Origin: JABWAJ01 sp038323375
GTDB taxonomy: Bacteria; Bacteroidota; Bacteroidia; Chitinophagales; Saprospiraceae
Length of the DNA: 64,000 bases
NCBI GenBank assembly: GCA_038323375.1
Contig: JBBQGV010000008.1
Coordinates: 1-64,000 of the forward strand
Reading direction: 5' to 3'
Translations under genes and position numbers: made by a program
Part shown: in pieces, positions 34,530 through 43,702 of the stretch
Numbering within the stretch: the stretch's first letter is position 1
How the letters are laid out: each line of letters opens with the position of its first letter
The notes under the pieces: model-generated
What the model was told of the DNA's origin: nothing
Database searches by the model: none
The model's input: the letters and a program-made list of their open reading frames with translations, nothing else

Positions 34530-34634
34530 TACCGGCATTGCGTCCCGATGGGACGGCTGTTCTGACGTCCGTTCACGGGGGCTACCGGCATTGCGTCCCG
34601 ATGGGACGGCTGTTCTGACGTGCGTTCACGGGGT
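34530..34634. repeat. Repeat family D, two 53-base tandem units
   Basis: Units starting at 34530 and 34583 both begin TACCGGCATTGCGTCCCGAT and are almost identical over 52-53 bases, including GGCTGTTCTGACGTxCGTTC. Each contains the GTCCC-GAT-GGGAC hairpin. Same family as 257-335. Confidence 0.8.
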
Positions 34635-34807
34635 ATGATTTTTTACTCATCCGGAATTTTCTTTCAATTAAAATCAAAAAAAAATAAAAAAATACCGCTG
34701 TTGCGAAAAAAAAACGCCACGCACACCAAAAATGCCCAACTCAACATCTGACTGATTATAGACGCAGGCCTCGTCGAACAACAAATTCCATTCATCATCA
34801 AAATGTA

Positions 34808-35707
34808 ATGACCATGACTACGAGCATTCTATGCATCGGGGGCAGCCCTTTTTTTGGGTTCATTGAACCTGCTTTGACTTTCGGACAATTCTGCTGGATT
34901 ATATTGACCATCGGCATTGGATTGTTCATCTTACCCCGGGTTTTGAAAAATCGCCTGGGGCATTTGAATCAAAGTCCCTGGCTCCGGTCAATTCGACTCC
35001 GGGGCGTCTTTCTGAACCTGGGCCTGACCATCTCTCTGGGGATTTCCGTGCTTGCATTCAGCATTGTTCAACCAGAATTGGCTGACGGGAATTTCAGTAT
35101 TGAGCCTTATGAACCCGATTATATCGAACCCGAAATGCCAAGAACCGATTTTAAAAAGCCCCTGCCACCACCACCGCCACCCCTGCAAAAACTGGCGGTC
35201 ACTGAAGAAGTGGTCGAGCCTCCGGTTTTTGAAGACAAAAGTATAGATGCCACTTCATCGGTTGAGCGCCCGGCAGCGTTGAATGTTGAACCCCCTTCCA
35301 TGCCTCCTCCTCCGCCGAGAGCAGAAGAACCGGACGAAACACCTTTCCGGGTAGTGGAACAAATGCCCCGTTTCCCCGGCTGTGAAGCCTTTTCAGGAAC
35401 CAATGCCGAAAAACAGGCTTGTGCCACCCAAAAGCTGTTGGAATTCATTTACAAAAACATCAAATACCCGGCTGCCGCCCGGGATAACGGAATACAGGGC
35501 ACCGTGGTTGTTTCTTTTGTGGTGGAAAAAGATGGTAAACTCACGGATGCTGTCGTATTAAGGGATATTGGTGGCGGATGCGGGACGGAGGCGTTGCGTG
35601 TAATAAACCTGATGAACGAAAAAGACCTTACCTGGGTGCCTGGCAAACAAAGGGGCCGCCCGGTGCGGGTGCAGTTTAATTTGCCGGTGAAGTACCGGCT
35701 GGATTAA
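34808..35707 (+). CDS. TonB-family energy transducer
   Basis: A 299-residue inner-membrane protein that transmits proton-motive force to outer-membrane receptors. Two N-terminal membrane segments (ILTIGIGLFILPRVL, LGLTISLGISVLAFSIV) are followed by a Pro/Glu-rich periplasmic spacer containing PLPPPPPPLQK and SMPPPPPRAEE. A C-terminal TonB domain carries FPGCEAF, YPAAARDNGIQGTVVVSFVV and WVPGKQRGRPVRVQFNLPV. This C-terminal form with a Cys pair is typical of Bacteroidota. There are several ATGs near the start; the first is used. It overlaps the convergent T9SS gene by four bases. Confidence 0.92.
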   Translation: MTMTTSILCIGGSPFFGFIEPALTFGQFCWIILTIGIGLFILPRVLKNRLGHLNQSPWLRSIRLRGVFLNLGLTISLGISVLAFSIVQPELADGNFSIEPYEPDYIEPEMPRTDFKKPLPPPPPPLQKLAVTEEVVEPPVFEDKSIDATSSVERPAALNVEPPSMPPPPPRAEEPDETPFRVVEQMPRFPGCEAFSGTNAEKQACATQKLLEFIYKNIKYPAAARDNGIQGTVVVSFVVEKDGKLTDAVVLRDIGGGCGTEALRVINLMNEKDLTWVPGKQRGRPVRVQFNLPVKYRLD

Positions 35708-36597
35708 TTCCGCTCCTTAACAATTTTCCCACCCCGGCTGCGCCCGGTTTCGTCTGTTGCTTTCCAATAATAAATCCCCGCAGCAAGATTTGCCAGTTCG
35801 ACTTCATTCGACCCGGTGCTAAGGATTTGCTGCCTGACTACTTGCCCCAGAGGGCTGTAGAGCGTAAAAAGCAGGTGGCTGGCTGGTGCATCCCACAAAA
35901 CCATCAACCGATCAGTCGCCGGGTTTGGAAAAACTGAAATTTCAGACCCGGCGCTAATTGGCGCTTCGGCTGAAGAAATGATAATACTTGTATCGCAATC
36001 AAAAGGGACAAATTGAAACTCGTTTTGACCATCGGAATAACAACGCAGTCCCACGAGTTTATCTGGCTCCAGCCATTGATAGACATAAGGCAGGTGGAAA
36101 AGATTATTACCAGTGCCCTTATAAATTTGGAGCCCCCACTCAAAAGGCAAAAGTGGCGAGATGGTAACGGCCATTACACTGACGGAGGTATCTCCTATGG
36201 GCTGTTGAAAAGAGCCTTGCACTTCAATGGTAATATTATCCTCGAAAGGAGGGCCAAACAGCCCGTTGATGGTCCATGTTTCGCCAGGCTCGGCGCCAAA
36301 GTCATACAGCAGCTCGAAGTTTTCGGACACCTCACTATAGAAAAAGACAGAGTCATTCCGGGAATAGACATAAAGTGGATTCGGAAGTCCATTACCGATG
36401 GCACCGGTAATTTTGCGACAAAGCTGCCCGTTGAAAAGCTCCTCGCTTTCGACGACCAGATCGTGTGGAAATTCTCCCGGCATAGCAGATGTGGAGGTAT
36501 ACGTCCAGCGGGCACCTACCGGTGCAAAATCGTATTGCTGCGCAAAGGCTGAAAAAGCAAACAAAAAAAGAACAACAGAGGGTAGCGTACGTGTCAT
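35704..36597 (-). CDS. Secreted protein with T9SS type A sorting domain
   Basis: A 297-residue protein with a signal peptide (LPSVVLFLFAFSAFAQ) and an N-terminal beta-rich body (YDFAPVGARWTYTSTSAMPG, WTINGLFGPPFEDNITIEVQ). The C-terminal sorting domain begins at ISVFPNPATDRLMVLWDAP and ends GIYYWKATDETGRSRGGKIV. The body resembles many small Bacteroidota surface proteins of unknown role. A family A MITE lies directly upstream, so its promoter must be inside or very near that element. Confidence 0.85.
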   Translation of the reverse strand: MTRTLPSVVLFLFAFSAFAQQYDFAPVGARWTYTSTSAMPGEFPHDLVVESEELFNGQLCRKITGAIGNGLPNPLYVYSRNDSVFFYSEVSENFELLYDFGAEPGETWTINGLFGPPFEDNITIEVQGSFQQPIGDTSVSVMAVTISPLLPFEWGLQIYKGTGNNLFHLPYVYQWLEPDKLVGLRCYSDGQNEFQFVPFDCDTSIIISSAEAPISAGSEISVFPNPATDRLMVLWDAPASHLLFTLYSPLGQVVRQQILSTGSNEVELANLAAGIYYWKATDETGRSRGGKIVKERN

Positions 36598-36611
36598 GAT
36601 GATCAGGTTTT

Positions 36612-36777
36612 AGGGGCGCTGAATGAATAAGTTTCGCTTTCGACAGGTAAGTAATTTTGCTTCTAACCGAGGCGGAGGTTCCGGACCTTAGCCTGAGCTA
36701 AGGGAGGCGGTTCTCCAACGAAGGGTAGGAGGAAAATTACTCCTGGAAAAGTGGACAGTTATTCATTCAGCGACCCT
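36612..36777. mobile_element. Repeat family A, MITE-like element, copy 2
   Basis: A 166-bp element in inverse orientation to the copy at 3251-3416. Terminal repeats are AGGGGCGCTGAATGAATAA and TTATTCATTCAGCGACCCT; the central CCTTAGC/GCTAAGG stem is conserved. Its right-hand base is also the last base of the stop codon of the neighbouring minus-strand gene (36777-36779). It separates two T9SS genes. Confidence 0.8.
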
Positions 36778-38388
36778 TAAGGTTGAATAATAATTTTTCC
36801 GGTAGCCGCCGGGCGGTTGTTTTCAAACAGAACGGGGAGGTACAGGCCGGGTGTCCAGCCACGCCCATCTATATTTATTGCGGTATCGCCTTTGGGCCAG
36901 GGCAATTGTTGCCATAATTTCCCCTGCACGTCATAGCAGCGCAGTTCCCAATTTTTTCCCGGTTTCAACGCAACCGGCAATTGTACCCTGAAAGGCTCCG
37001 GTGTTGGGTTGGGCGCGACGCTGAGCAAGGGCAGGTCGGGCAAGCGGAAGATTGGCGCGAAAGAAGAAGTGATGTAGTGATCCAGTCCGCTGCACCCCGG
37101 CACTAAACATCCCTGCTCGTCCACCAACAGCAGCGCTACATTGACATTGAACGCCCCGTCGCTATTCAGATCGAAAAGAAGACCGGTGGCAGCAATGCGA
37201 CCGTCGCCTAATTCACATAGGTCCAAAAATTCAATAAATGGTGCCCAGGGTCGTTGCAGCGAATCGGAGTAGTGCCGTTCCCAGAGTACATCGCCATCGG
37301 GGGTCATCCTGAACAGCCAGCCCCTGCCTTTAGAAGGGATAATAGGACTGCGGTAGTAGCCTACCGAGTATATCTCCGTTTTGAGCCGTAATAATCCTGT
37401 AAACGACTCGTAGCGCTACATCATTCCATTCGTGCGTCCAACTCAGCCCACCCTCCCCATTATACCGGTTCAAAACATTAAAATTAAAAGCAATGGTCGG
37501 GTCGGGCACAAAAGTGTCTTTTGCCCACATGACAGCGCCCCCGCCCCCGGAAAGTGTTGTAGCAACTGGTTCTTGTATTGGGAATTGGGTGTAGCCGACC
37601 ATTCGGCTCCAGATTGGGTTGGCTTCGCTATCTATTTTATGTACGATAACATTGTAGCGGTAAGTACCATAAATCGGATGGTAATAGTAACCCAATACGG
37701 TTGAGCTTATGAGAAAATTCCCGTCATCGGTTGGAGCAAGGTGGCCGTAGCCAATGGATTGTTGAAAGGTGTCCGGGATAATTTTATTGAAAATTAATTC
37801 CCCATCTGGATCTGTTTTTACAATGCGCGGCCTGCTAGACACAGTTATCCAGGGATTTTCAAATGGTTCCGGTTCTCCCTCAGTGAGGTACAGTAAAATA
37901 TCGCCGGTAGAAGTTTGGGAAAGGGCATCGCCGTAAACATTTCCTTCAGACAATTCAGGATAATAATTGATCCAGACAATTTCGAGGTCTTTGTCTAATT
38001 TAGCAATAAAAGTACGCATTTTTAAAGCATCGTAATCCCGCCATTCACCTGTTATCAGAATGTATTCGTCAGGTGTGACATATAAACCTCCTCGTTCAGA
38101 AATTATCAGGTCTATTTGTGGCCCCTGTATTTCAATTCGATTTACAATCTCACGTGTATTGGCATCTATCTTGAAAATATTTTGAATCCTGTGCTCTTGC
38201 GTGTTTACATACCCACTTATAACATAGAGATAATTGCCAATTGCCACAATATTGGTTCCTTTATCCGCTTGGTATTCTTGTTCAGCGTTAGGGTCGATGG
38301 ATTGGATGAAAGTTTGGCATGAGGATTTTATTGCGAAATTTAAGTTAAATGCCATTATCAAAAAACAGTATTTGATTATAGGTTTCAT
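36777..38388 (-). pseudogene. Secreted T9SS protein gene with a frameshift
   Basis: The first frame (38388-37330) encodes a signal peptide and repeated blade-like segments (TNIVAIGNYLYVISGYVNT, EYILITGEWRDYDALKM, NGDILGRLLP...). It stops at QSYYPF. A second frame continues the same protein from about 37361: GYYRSPIIPSKGRGWLFRMT, then DGDVLWERHYSDS, ending with a type A sorting domain (LLSVAPNPTPEPFRVQLPV ... GKIIIQP). One extra base or two missing bases in CTCGGTAGGCTAC (about 37356-37368) explain the break. Together the protein would have about 535 residues, a beta-propeller with a C-terminal signal. It is either a recent pseudogene or a sequence error. Confidence 0.7.
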
Positions 38389-38456
38389 GTTAATTTATGT
38401 AAGAGTTGGGTGACAACTCGGCAACGTCGTCCCCCAACTTCGGTGAAGAGAAGTAA

Positions 38457-39669
38457 TTAATGTTGAACGATAACCCTGCGTTGCTGGGTAAATCCACTTT
38501 GGTCGTCTATCAAACGGACAATATACATGCCGGATGGCAAGTGATGTACCGGGATACTCAAACGGTTCTGATCTGTGATACCGGCGCTGTAAACCAATCG
38601 GCCTGTTGCCAATTCCCGGAGTTCTATGCCCAGAGACATTGGTAGTTCGATGGCATTGTGTGTTATGGTTACCTCAAGTACCTTACTAACCGGGTTAGGT
38701 GCTACTTGCATTACCGTTACTAGGGTTAGATGCCTGAGCGGTACCCGGTTGTGGTACAGAAAAGGCATCATTCCCGATGTCCGGCAATACAGGCATAAAA
38801 TGATTTGTACAGTCGTCTTCACCCTGAATGAAGTTTCTATGAATATAACAGTCAATAAAAGAGTGTCCAAACCCATGCGCAAGCGTCACCCCTCCATTTC
38901 CTACAAGCCATTGTCGCGATGTACTAAATGGAGCGCCTACAACACTGGGATGGTTTTGGAACCACCAGTATTTTAGAAATAAATTAGGAACACTGATTCT
39001 TGAGGATGCCGTAAGATTGGTTACTGACGGAAGCTGCGAACACCAGGTATTGGTCATTCCAGCTTGCTCCGGGTTATCTATCGTGCCCAATACAACCATT
39101 TGGTTGTAAATCGAACTACTACTCGTAAGGTATACATTGATTCCTTTTGGAATGTTGGGGTCTGTCGAAATGGTAGCATCAAGAGCATTCAACCACCAGT
39201 TTGCCCCGGGATATTTACTCTGTCCGGGTTGATTGTCATTGTTCCAGAAAAACTCGGTAGGCGAATCTTTATAAAAAACCCAGTTCGGAACAATTTCAAT
39301 CTTCGCATCAGGAAATCCGGTAGGACAGTCAGATGTTCCCCACAGGTTATTTAATCTTCCATTGCAGCCTTGAAGCCACTCATCGAGAAAAGCCCGATGT
39401 TCAGGGATGTCCTGAAAATTCCCAGTACCATCTAATTTTTGCACAATAATAAAATTTGCGCGAACGCGGATACTTCGGGCGTCGGTTCTTGGTATGTGCC
39501 GGCTATTAGAAGACCATAGAGAACTGGTCTTCCCACAGAGAGGTGCCAATAAACCTGATGATTCAGGGGCTGCTGCACCAGCACATTGAGGCGGGAGTGG
39601 TTCTGTGGGTTGAGCAAACAAAAGATTTGGCATAGATAGAATCAGAAAGAGAAAATGTGAAAATTTCAT
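38457..39669 (-). pseudogene. Degenerate secreted zinc-metalloprotease (pappalysin-like) with T9SS tail
   Basis: The N-terminal frame starts at ATG 39669 with signal peptide MKFSHFLFLILSMPNLLFAQ. It encodes a domain like the M43 pappalysins of Bacteroidota (NRFNxLWG-type repeats appear as GRLNNLWGTSDCPTGFPDAK; NVYLTSSSS). At the zinc motif the protein reads LAHGFGHSFIDCY, so HExxH has become HGFGH and the catalytic Glu is lost. The frame ends at 38695 just after NPSNGNA; the sorting domain (VMQVAPNPVSKVLEVTITHN ... GMYIVRLIDDQSG) continues in another frame to 38457. Two independent defects argue for a true pseudogene. Confidence 0.7.
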
Positions 39670-40371
39670 AACTTTGGACGGTTTTTTATGATTCCTACTC
39701 TGCTTGTTTAACCTGTTCATTTCGGTGCTACCAGGGGCTTTCAGTGGGGAGTCAATGAGGTAACAGTTGCCGCTGTTGCCTCTTTTTATTATACGATGCT
39801 GTATCGCCGAACTCCGATTCGGCGGGAATATGCGCTCGTATACCTGGTTCTTATAATCAACACAAATAGCGATCAGGCAGAAGATACTACCTGAAAAGAA
39901 ATTGCTGTACAAGACCATTGTATCTGACAAACTTGCAGTAGTTGTCAGTCTTTTGTGTGTTCGTTCGAAGTGTTTACGGATGAGGAAGGAGTAGTAGTAG
40001 CTGAATGGTCACTTCAGCGTTCCCCCGGTATTGTTTTTAGAAATGCACAATCAGGACGAGTGTGCCACTAATTATTGAGCAATAATAACTGCATTTCTTT
40101 TTTTTCTTCATAATTTTTTCACTTTTTTCACATTTTTTTGCACGGTTATTATCGGGCAACCCAAATTTTCAAATTTTCCGTTTTTCTGTGTCTGAAAGCT
40201 AAGCTAATCACACCTGCTTTTTAAAAAAAATGACGAAACCCCGTTTTGAGTGTGTGAAACCCCGTTTTGACTGAGTAAAGCACTAAAAAAAGCGAGCCCC
40301 CCTTCGTCAAAAAACCGTCAAAGAAATCCCTTCATGCCCCACATCCGCCAAAAAATGCAGAAATTCGCCCC
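39670..40371. other. Long intergenic region upstream of hemE
   Basis: About 700 bases without a supported gene. The part up to 39930 is an open but signal-less extension of the protease frame. The part 40080-40230 is very AT-rich with T and A runs. The only clear structure is the pair of direct repeats at 40235-40270. Confidence 0.7.
40235..40270 (+). promoter_or_regulatory. Two perfect 15-base direct repeats upstream of hemE (operator-like)
   Basis: GAAACCCCGTTTTGA occurs at 40235-40249 and at 40256-40270, exactly 21 bases apart start to start, which is two helical turns. It lies 100-140 bases before the hemE start codon. The spacing puts both copies on the same face of the helix, as for a dimeric regulator. 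Confidence 0.5.
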
Positions 40372-41403
40372 ATGAAATTGCAAAATGACCTCTTGCTCCG
40401 CGCTGCCAAAGGCGAAAGCATCGAACGCCCGCCCGTCTGGCTCATGCGCCAGGCCGGCAGAATCCTGCCCCAGTACCGCGCCATCCGGGAACGGCTTTCC
40501 GATTTTAAAGAATTGGTAAAAACTCCCGAATTGGCCGCCGAAGTCACCATTCAGCCGGTGGACGAACTGGGCGTGGACGCTGCCATCATCTTTTCCGACA
40601 TCTTGGTCATTCCCGAAGCGATGGGTTTGGACTACCTGATGGAGGAAAAACGCGGCCCCTGGTTCCCGAAAACGATTGAATCGGATGCAGACGTAGAGGC
40701 CCTGCTCACCGGAGAAGATGCCGCTACGAACCTGCAATATGTCTACGACGCCCTCGCGCACACCAAACGCGCCCTGCATAGCCGCGTGCCACTCATTGGC
40801 TTTTGCGGCGCACCCTGGACCATCCTGTCCTACATGGTGGAAGGCAGCGGCAGCAAAACCTTTTCAAAATCAAAAAAACTGCTCTACACCCGCCCCGAAC
40901 TGGCGCACCGCCTGTTAGATAAAATCACGGAAGCTTCCATTGCTTATCTGAAACAGCAGGTTTCCAGCGGAGCTGATCTGGTTCAACTATTCGACTCCTG
41001 GGCCGGCATTCTCAGTCCGGAGCAGTACCGCACCTTTGCGCTGCCCTACATTTCCAAAATCTGCACGACCCTTGCGCCCTTAGCTCCGGTAACGGTTTTC
41101 GCGAAAGGTGCCTGGTTTGCCTTGCCGGAAATGAGCGGCCTCGATTGCCGGGTCATTGGCATTGACTGGAATACCGAACCCAGACTGGCCCGCCAATGGA
41201 TCGGCTCGGACAAAACCCTGCAAGGCAACCTCGACCCTTGTGCGCTGTATGGCGCGCCTGCTACAATCGAACGGACTGTTCGAACCATGCTGGATGCTTT
41301 TGGCCCGCGATACATCGCCAACCTGGGGCACGGTCTTTACCCGGACACGCCGTTAGACAACGTCAAATGTTTTGTGGCTGCGGTGAAAAACTACCGGTAT
41401 TAG
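40372..41403 (+). CDS. hemE: Uroporphyrinogen decarboxylase
   Basis: Removes four carboxyl groups from uroporphyrinogen III to give coproporphyrinogen III in haem synthesis. The 343-residue cytosolic enzyme is full length. Signatures: PPVWLMRQAGRILPQYR, the catalytic-site Asp in IIFSDILVIPEAMG, GFCGAPWTILSYMVEG and LFDSWAGILSP. Near the end NLGHGLYPDTPLDNVKCFV carries the conserved GHG. The start ATG at 40372 fits the family. It is monocistronic; a family B repeat follows the stop. Haem supply fits the multi-haem proteins encoded earlier in the window. Confidence 0.97.
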   Translation: MKLQNDLLLRAAKGESIERPPVWLMRQAGRILPQYRAIRERLSDFKELVKTPELAAEVTIQPVDELGVDAAIIFSDILVIPEAMGLDYLMEEKRGPWFPKTIESDADVEALLTGEDAATNLQYVYDALAHTKRALHSRVPLIGFCGAPWTILSYMVEGSGSKTFSKSKKLLYTRPELAHRLLDKITEASIAYLKQQVSSGADLVQLFDSWAGILSPEQYRTFALPYISKICTTLAPLAPVTVFAKGAWFALPEMSGLDCRVIGIDWNTEPRLARQWIGSDKTLQGNLDPCALYGAPATIERTVRTMLDAFGPRYIANLGHGLYPDTPLDNVKCFVAAVKNYRY

Positions 41404-41424
41404 TTGTACACGTTCCTTAGCCTC

Positions 41425-41548
41425 GTGTCTGATCTTTAGCGTTCGAGAGCAAGGCATGCGAAAGCCCCAAGAACGGGAGTTTACTTGCGTAATTGATCGT
41501 TTTTGGGGGTCGAGCATAATGCAGCTATCGGGCTATAAAGACAGACAC
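41425..41548. repeat. Repeat family B, copy 2
   Basis: A 124-bp element bounded by GTGTCTG / CAGACAC, with ends extended as GTGTCTGATCTTTAGC and GCTATAAAGACAGACAC. Its left half (CTTTAGCGTTCGAGAGCAAG) and right half (GCATAATGCAGCTATCGGGC) both align with the inverse of 59306-59458. It lies 21 bases after hemE. Confidence 0.75.
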
Positions 41549-41637
41549 TCGTTAATAACCCTAAAATCGTTTCAGCGTTGGTTAGAAAAGTCCTTTCTTT
41601 GCGGGAATTTTCAAATCGCAAAAACAAAGAGTACGAT

Positions 41638-42207
41638 ATGAAACGCATTGTTTTCCCATTGATCATTACAGGCTTTTTGGGCCTTTTGGCCATTTCCTGC
41701 AAACAGGATGCACAAAACGGTCAAACACAAACGCAGGAAAACCCTGCAATCGTCAACCAGGATAGCGCCGTAGCCAGCGGTTACACGTCCATTCCGGAAT
41801 CTGACGGAAAAAAACCACCGGTCAAACAACTCAAGGCAGAGGAGATGCGCGTGGTTTCGATGGACGGAAAAGACCTGGAAGTAACTACCATGTATGCCGG
41901 AGACCATCCTAAGCAAGTGTATTGCAAAACGATTGGCCGGGAAGATGAAGCCCGATACTATTTCAACTCCGAAGGCAAAGTGAGTCAGTTGGATGAAATC
42001 AGCAAAAATATGTCCGGCGAATACGTCCAGGAGATTTTTATCTACGTCGGAGATTCTTTGCAGGTAGCGATCACGCGTAAAGCTGCCACAAAAGCAGGTT
42101 TGGAAAAAGCCAAAGCGGAAAATTTCAAGCCCCTGCCCAATGATGCCCGTGCTAATGCCGATAAAGTCTCAAAAAAAGGCTTTGTATTGTTGGTTAGCAA
42201 GGATTAA
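41638..42207 (+). CDS. Hypothetical lipoprotein
   Basis: A 189-residue protein with a lipoprotein leader ending in LLAISC (cysteine at about residue 20). A polar, Gln/Asn-rich linker follows (KQDAQNGQTQTQENPAIVNQ), then a beta-rich domain (VVSMDGKDLEVTTMYAGDHP, ARYYFNSEGKVSQLDEISKN, EIFIYVGDSLQVAIT). I do not recognise the domain. The ATG at 41638 is chosen because only this start gives a signal peptide. It ends in a good terminator and is transcribed alone. Confidence 0.75.
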   Translation: MKRIVFPLIITGFLGLLAISCKQDAQNGQTQTQENPAIVNQDSAVASGYTSIPESDGKKPPVKQLKAEEMRVVSMDGKDLEVTTMYAGDHPKQVYCKTIGREDEARYYFNSEGKVSQLDEISKNMSGEYVQEIFIYVGDSLQVAITRKAATKAGLEKAKAENFKPLPNDARANADKVSKKGFVLLVSKD

Positions 42208-42240
42208 TGAACCTGTTTTTTTGATCAAGAAAACGATTCT

Positions 42241-42282
42241 AACACGAGATCGGACGTCATTCCGGCCTCGTGTTATTTTTTT
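42241..42282 (+). terminator. Terminator after the lipoprotein gene
   Basis: The stem AACACGAG(AT)CGG / CCG(GC)CTCGTGTT is followed by A and seven T. Confidence 0.85.
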
Positions 42283-42349
42283 GTGACTTTACTGCGTCAC
42301 GAAGTCGTAAATATTATCTTTCGGTAACCCGGCATCAAGGATAAATCCT

Positions 42350-42357
42350 TAATTTTG
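42350..42357 (+). promoter_or_regulatory. Candidate -7 box of the M28 peptidase gene
   Basis: TAATTTTG fits TAnnTTTG and would start transcription about 40 bases before the ATG at 42403. The -33 TTG is not clear. Confidence 0.35.
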
Positions 42358-42402
42358 AGGGTTAAATCGGCGATATTCGCCATCAAAAAAAAATATGTAT
42401 TC

Positions 42403-43632
42403 ATGAAAAACTTTTTTCTGACGGTAGCTTTTCTGGCTGCCTGTTTTTATACGGCGATTGCGCAATTTTCTGATCCGGCAGTGCACCAAATGCGGGTTGA
42501 TGTCGTTTATTTAGCGTCCGATTATCTCGAAGGCCGCGAAGCCGGCACCAAAGGAGAAATGCTGGCTGCTGAATACATTGCGCGCCGCTTTGAAGCAATC
42601 GGGTTGACCCCCAAAGGCGACAACAAAGGCTGGATCCAGGTTTTTGATTTCAAATACAACCCGAACCCGCATGCAGCGGGCGGCGAATCGCGGCAGGGGC
42701 ATAATGTGGTGGGCTATCTTGACAACCGGGCCAAAACAACGGTGGTGATTGGCGCGCATTTCGACCACTTGGGCAAAGGCGAATTCGGTTCCCGACATAC
42801 CGGAGAAGCGGCGATTCACAACGGCGCCGACGACAATGCCAGCGGGGTTGCGGCTTTGATTTACCTCGCAGAACGCCTTAAAAGCAGCAAAGCCAAAAAA
42901 AATAACTACCTTTTCGTTGCTTTTTCTGCGGAAGAACTGGGCTTGATTGGCTCCAAGGCTTATGTGAATGCAGGCACGTTTGACGCAACAAGCGTCAATT
43001 ATATGCTCAATATGGACATGGTTGGTCGCCTGAATGAAGAAAACGTCCTGGCCATCAATGGTGCTGGAACCTCGCCAGTTTGGAAAGAAACCCTATCCAA
43101 AATAACTGCGGGTAACCTGAAAATAAAAACCAGCGACTCCGGAATAGGACCATCTGATCACACCTCGTTTTACCTCAAAGACATTCCATCGCTGCACTTT
43201 TTCAGCGGACAGCACACCGACTACCACAAACCAGGCGACGACGCAGAACTGATTAATTTCGACGGCATCAAGCGCATTGGCGACTTCATGGTCGCGTTGG
43301 TGGAATCACTCGATAAATCGGGTAAGCTGGCTTTTACTAAAACAAAAGACGAAGAGGAAGGCCGGCAAGCAGCCCGTTATAAAGTTTCGCTTGGCGTCAT
43401 GCCGGATTATGTGTACGACGGGGAAGGCATGCGCATAGACGACGTCCTTTCGGGCCGTGCCGCAGAAAAGGCAGGACTGAAAAAGGGCGATGTTATTATC
43501 GAAATCGGCGAAACAAAAGTGAAGGATATTTACGGGTACATGGAAGGTTTGGGGAAATATAACGCAGGCGATAAAACGATGGTAACGGTGAAGCGCGGAG
43601 AAGAGATCGTGAAGGTGGAAGTTGCTTTTTAA
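42403..43632 (+). CDS. M28-family zinc aminopeptidase with C-terminal PDZ domain
   Basis: A 409-residue exported peptidase with a signal peptide MKNFFLTVAFLAACFYTAIA. Zinc-ligand motifs are in order: GAHFDHLG, NGADDNASGVA, SAEELGLIG, MDMVGR and HTDYHKPGDD near the end of the catalytic domain. A PDZ domain (about 325-409: YKVSLGVMPDYVYDGEG, AGLKKGDVIIEIGETKV) follows and may bind peptide ends or partner proteins. It probably trims peptides in the periplasm or outside the cell. The ATG at 42403 gives a signal peptide; the longer frame does not. The trypsin-like protease gene follows 70 bases later. Confidence 0.93.
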   Translation: MKNFFLTVAFLAACFYTAIAQFSDPAVHQMRVDVVYLASDYLEGREAGTKGEMLAAEYIARRFEAIGLTPKGDNKGWIQVFDFKYNPNPHAAGGESRQGHNVVGYLDNRAKTTVVIGAHFDHLGKGEFGSRHTGEAAIHNGADDNASGVAALIYLAERLKSSKAKKNNYLFVAFSAEELGLIGSKAYVNAGTFDATSVNYMLNMDMVGRLNEENVLAINGAGTSPVWKETLSKITAGNLKIKTSDSGIGPSDHTSFYLKDIPSLHFFSGQHTDYHKPGDDAELINFDGIKRIGDFMVALVESLDKSGKLAFTKTKDEEEGRQAARYKVSLGVMPDYVYDGEGMRIDDVLSGRAAEKAGLKKGDVIIEIGETKVKDIYGYMEGLGKYNAGDKTMVTVKRGEEIVKVEVAF

Positions 43633-43639
43633 TAAGTTG

Positions 43640-43680
43640 GCAAATTGCAAACTTGCCTTTTGCAGATTTGCCTGCTTGAA
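43640..43680. repeat. Small inverted repeat of GGCAAAT / ATTTGCC
   Basis: Short arms GGCAAAT and ATTTGCC around GCAAACTTGCCTTTTGCAG form a hairpin just after the M28 stop. The words match those of the long hairpin at 13404-13497. Confidence 0.45.
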
Positions 43681-43702
43681 ACAATAACAAAACCGGTTGA
43701 TT

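Larger units (their letters stand above)
34403..34807. other. Intergenic region between divergent symporter and tonB genes
   Basis: 405 bases without a gene. It holds one end of the family E element (34482-34502), the tandem family D repeats and then an AT-rich stretch with long A runs (34660-34725), probably the promoter zone of the tonB gene; no consensus box could be placed there. Confidence 0.6.

Noticed and set aside
34530..34634. Tandem repeats considered as a small CRISPR array
   Set aside because: Only two units, no unique spacers of constant size, and no cas genes; the unit itself is palindromic.
39970..40075. Short plus-strand frame reading VFTDEEGVVVAEWSLQRSPG
   Set aside because: No start codon or signal in a sensible context and no recognised family; probably chance in the hemE upstream region.
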